A DNA stretch of 64,000 nucleotides, from assembly GCA_013289955.1 (NCBI GenBank), contig JABCYZ010000010.1, positions 1 through 64,000 on the forward strand. Reading direction: 5' to 3'. Positions 61,910 through 64,000 of the stretch are shown here, in pieces. A model generated the notes under the pieces. The model was given only the letters and a program-made list of their open reading frames with translations, searched no databases and was not told where the DNA came from. The stretch is from Acidobacteriota bacterium (GTDB taxonomy: Bacteria > Acidobacteriota > Terriglobia > Acidiferrales > UBA7541). The position numbers and the translations under genes were made by a program. The stretch's first letter is position 1, and every line of letters starts with the position of its first letter.

Positions 61910-64000
61910 TTATTCTTCGCGGAGAAGTATCATCGGATCGATCGAAAGGGCGCGTTGCGCAGGAATCCATGTAGCGAGGAGACCCAGCAAGGTCATCGCT
62001 AGGACAACACCCGCCGCTACCAGCGGATCGCGGGGCGTGGCCTGATAAACGATGGAAGCCAGAACCCGGCTGGCTAGAATACCCAGAAGCAATCCGGCGG
62101 CTGAGCCAAAGGTCAGGAGCTTGACTGCACGCCCCAACGCTGCCCGTAAGACTTCTTTTGGCTGCGCACCGAGGGCCATGCGAATGCCCAATTCCCTTTT
62201 TCGCTTGCTGACGGAATATGCAGCCATTCCAAAGATGCCGGTCATCGAGAGCAGCGCGCCCATCGAGCCGAGGACACCGAGCGACAGGGTGGCCATGCGT
62301 GAAGGAAAGAGAGCGCTCTCTAGTTCCTGGTTCCAGGTGTGAATCGTAAAGGGGAGTGCGGCGTCTAGGTTCTGCACCGTGCTTTTGAGGGCTGGCGCGA
62401 GCTGCTGCGGGTCGCCGTTCGAGCGCACCACGAGAGCCATCAGATTCGAAGGTGATTGCAGAATGGGGAGAAACATCGCCGGCTGTGGATCTTCGGCGAG
62501 GCTGCCATATTTGCCGTCTTCCACGATGCCAACCACTTGTATGCGTGTACCGTCGTGCCGCTTGAAGTAACCGCCCAATGCGTTTGTTGCGGAGCCAAAG
62601 ATTTTGCTGGCAAACTCGCGATTCACCACGGCCACGGGTGGTGCGTTTTTGTCGTCATGCCAGTTGATGGTCCTGCCCGCCAACAGGGTCGTCTGAGCAG
62701 CATCGAAGTAACCGGGGGAGATATTGTAGATGGCGGGTTCTGCAGCAGCATTCGATGGCCGCAGGTCGGCGGTCTTGTCGGTAAAGACGTGCGTGCTGTT
62801 GTCGCCGTAATACAGGGGCAGGCGATCGACCAAGCCTACAGACTTTACTCCGGGAAGAGATTCTAGAGCCTCGATCATGCGCTTTTGCATGGCGGGCACC
62901 GTGTCGGCGCTGTAGCCGGCCATGCTGAGAGCGGTCTCGACTAGGATGGCATTGCGAGGCTCAAAACCAAACGTGCTGTGCAGAGAGCGCACCAGGCCGC
63001 GCACGGCGACAAGCGAGGAAGTAACCAGAACGGCGCAGATAGCGATTTGAACGACGAGCAACAGATCGCGGACAGAGATGCGCTTCCCGACCTTGGTGGT
63101 GGAACCGGACTTGATGACTTGATAGGGATCGGTGTTAAGGACTTGCCTGACAGGGACGGCACCGAAGAGGAAGCCGCTCGCCAAACTGAGAAGCAAAGCT
63201 ACCAGATAAACATTTGCGTCGGGGCTTACGGGCACTTGAAGGGGAGCGGTCGGAAGTGGCTGCCAGACGCTCAGCGCGTGCAACAGCTGAACGCTGCCCC
63301 ATAGACCGACGGCGCCCCCCACGAGGGAGACGACGACGGCTTCGGTGAAGAGTTGCCGTAGAATGCGCAGGGGGCCAGAGCCGAGCGCGAGGCGGACGGC
63401 GACTTCGCGGGAGCGGTCGGCGGCCCGCGCGGCGAAAAGGCTGCCGAGGTTTGCGCAAGCGGCCAAGAGGATTAATCCCGCCAGCAACATCAGTCCAGTA
63501 AGGAAGGCGCGCATGGGACTGCCCAGCCAGTCGCCAGCAAGACCGGGACGCGCCAAGGTAAACGTCATTTGGCCGTCGTCTTTCGGGTAGGTCTTTTCGA
63601 GGTACGAGCCAATCGAGTTGAGATCGGCTACGGCCTGCGCGGGAGTGATGTTCGCCTTCAAATGGCCGAGCACCATCAGAAGGCCACGGTTTCCGCGCGC
63701 CTCGAGGACATTCTCGCCCTCGACCTGTTCCTGATTCACGAGCGGCACCCAGAAATCGGGGAAGACGATCAGCAAGGTGCCACGGAACTCCGGTGGCGCT
63801 ACACCCAGGATGGTAAAAGGATGTCTGTTGAGCTGAACAACACGGCCGACTACGCCGCGATCATCCTGAAAATGGGCGTGCCAATACGCGTGGGTGAGCA
63901 CGATATACGGAGCGCTGTTGGGACCCTGCTCGTCGGAGGCGTGAAAGAAACGGCCGAGATACGGCTGGATGCCTAACGCGTCGAAATAGTTTCCGGTGGT
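61910..64000 (-). CDS. acidobacterial duplicated orphan permease (ADOP), partial
   Basis: At least 696 residues of a MacB/FtsX-type permease that continue beyond the right edge of the window. The reading frame is open to base 64000 and the visible N-terminal part begins in the periplasmic MacB domain (TGNYFDALGIQPYLGRFF near the edge). FtsX blocks are SREVAVRLALGSGPLRILRQ and, near the C-terminus, RKRELGIRMALGAQPKEVL. It ends WIPAQRALSIDPMILLREE. Apparent internal starts at 63901 and below are not real starts. It is distinct from the complete ADOP at 43.3-45.8 kb. Confidence 0.9.
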   Translation of the reverse strand, partial: TTGNYFDALGIQPYLGRFFHASDEQGPNSAPYIVLTHAYWHAHFQDDRGVVGRVVQLNRHPFTILGVAPPEFRGTLLIVFPDFWVPLVNQEQVEGENVLEARGNRGLLMVLGHLKANITPAQAVADLNSIGSYLEKTYPKDDGQMTFTLARPGLAGDWLGSPMRAFLTGLMLLAGLILLAACANLGSLFAARAADRSREVAVRLALGSGPLRILRQLFTEAVVVSLVGGAVGLWGSVQLLHALSVWQPLPTAPLQVPVSPDANVYLVALLLSLASGFLFGAVPVRQVLNTDPYQVIKSGSTTKVGKRISVRDLLLVVQIAICAVLVTSSLVAVRGLVRSLHSTFGFEPRNAILVETALSMAGYSADTVPAMQKRMIEALESLPGVKSVGLVDRLPLYYGDNSTHVFTDKTADLRPSNAAAEPAIYNISPGYFDAAQTTLLAGRTINWHDDKNAPPVAVVNREFASKIFGSATNALGGYFKRHDGTRIQVVGIVEDGKYGSLAEDPQPAMFLPILQSPSNLMALVVRSNGDPQQLAPALKSTVQNLDAALPFTIHTWNQELESALFPSRMATLSLGVLGSMGALLSMTGIFGMAAYSVSKRKRELGIRMALGAQPKEVLRAALGRAVKLLTFGSAAGLLLGILASRVLASIVYQATPRDPLVAAGVVLAMTLLGLLATWIPAQRALSIDPMILLREE

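Noticed and set aside
1..64000. CRISPR array or prophage
   Set aside because: No regularly spaced repeats of 24-37 bp, and no capsid, terminase, integrase or cas-type protein is encoded.

Overview
The window reads as a chromosomal segment of a soil-type Acidobacteriota, probably Terriglobia/Acidobacteriia. This is inferred from gene content, not from a marker gene. Indicators are two very large TonB-dependent receptors with N-terminal carboxypeptidase-regulatory domains, two duplicated orphan MacB/FtsX-type permeases (ADOP), a ten-bladed VPS10/sortilin-like BNR protein, a TPR/VCBS/UnbV giant protein, a YXWGXW-repeat protein, many Tat-exported sugar enzymes and a GC-rich composition. No phage, CRISPR array or complete transposon is visible. 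One probable insertion-sequence end lies at the extreme left edge.

Layout. 0-7.3 kb: IS end, secreted phosphoesterase, Tat-type multicopper oxidase, BamA/TamA-like outer-membrane protein, and a PPK2 polyphosphate kinase. 7.3-11.4 kb: a long leader with a hairpin, an HPt protein overlapping a receiver-GGDEF cyclase, a conserved hypothetical protein, an MscS channel, a small exported protein and tRNA-Arg(CCG). 11.4-14.7 kb: the VPS10-like protein. 15.0-20.2 kb: a reductive-pyrimidine/hydantoin catabolic run (N-carbamoyl amidohydrolase, NCS1 permease, LLM flavin/F420-type oxidoreductase, dihydropyrimidinase). 20.2-25.9 kb: exported TPR protein, APC permease translationally coupled to an aminotransferase, and a substrate-binding-like protein without a signal peptide.

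26.2-40.1 kb is the most striking region. It holds two glucoside-3-dehydrogenase-like GMC flavoproteins, each with a gluconate-2-dehydrogenase-subunit-3-like Tat partner, arranged small-large-large-small. They are flanked by a Tat-exported xylose-isomerase-like protein, a Tat-exported Gfo/Idh oxidoreductase, a Sec-exported DUF1080 (3-keto-disaccharide hydrolase) protein, a second Tat-exported isomerase-like protein and a large TonB-dependent receptor with its own promoter/operator. Nearly every product is routed to the envelope. I read the region as a periplasmic 3-keto-glycoside pathway: import across the outer membrane, C3 oxidation, then cleavage or isomerisation.

40.4-45.8 kb: TPR protein, amidase and a complete ADOP permease. 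45.8-48.7 kb is gene-poor, with only small orphan genes (including a DUF3565 and a PilZ protein). 48.7-55.6 kb: CocE/NonD acyl hydrolase, a giant TPR-VCBS-UnbV protein, and a cytoplasmic Gfo/Idh enzyme. 55.9-64 kb: second TonB-dependent receptor, two SDR oxidoreductases next to a divergent TetR regulator with repeated upstream motifs, and a second ADOP permease running off the right edge.
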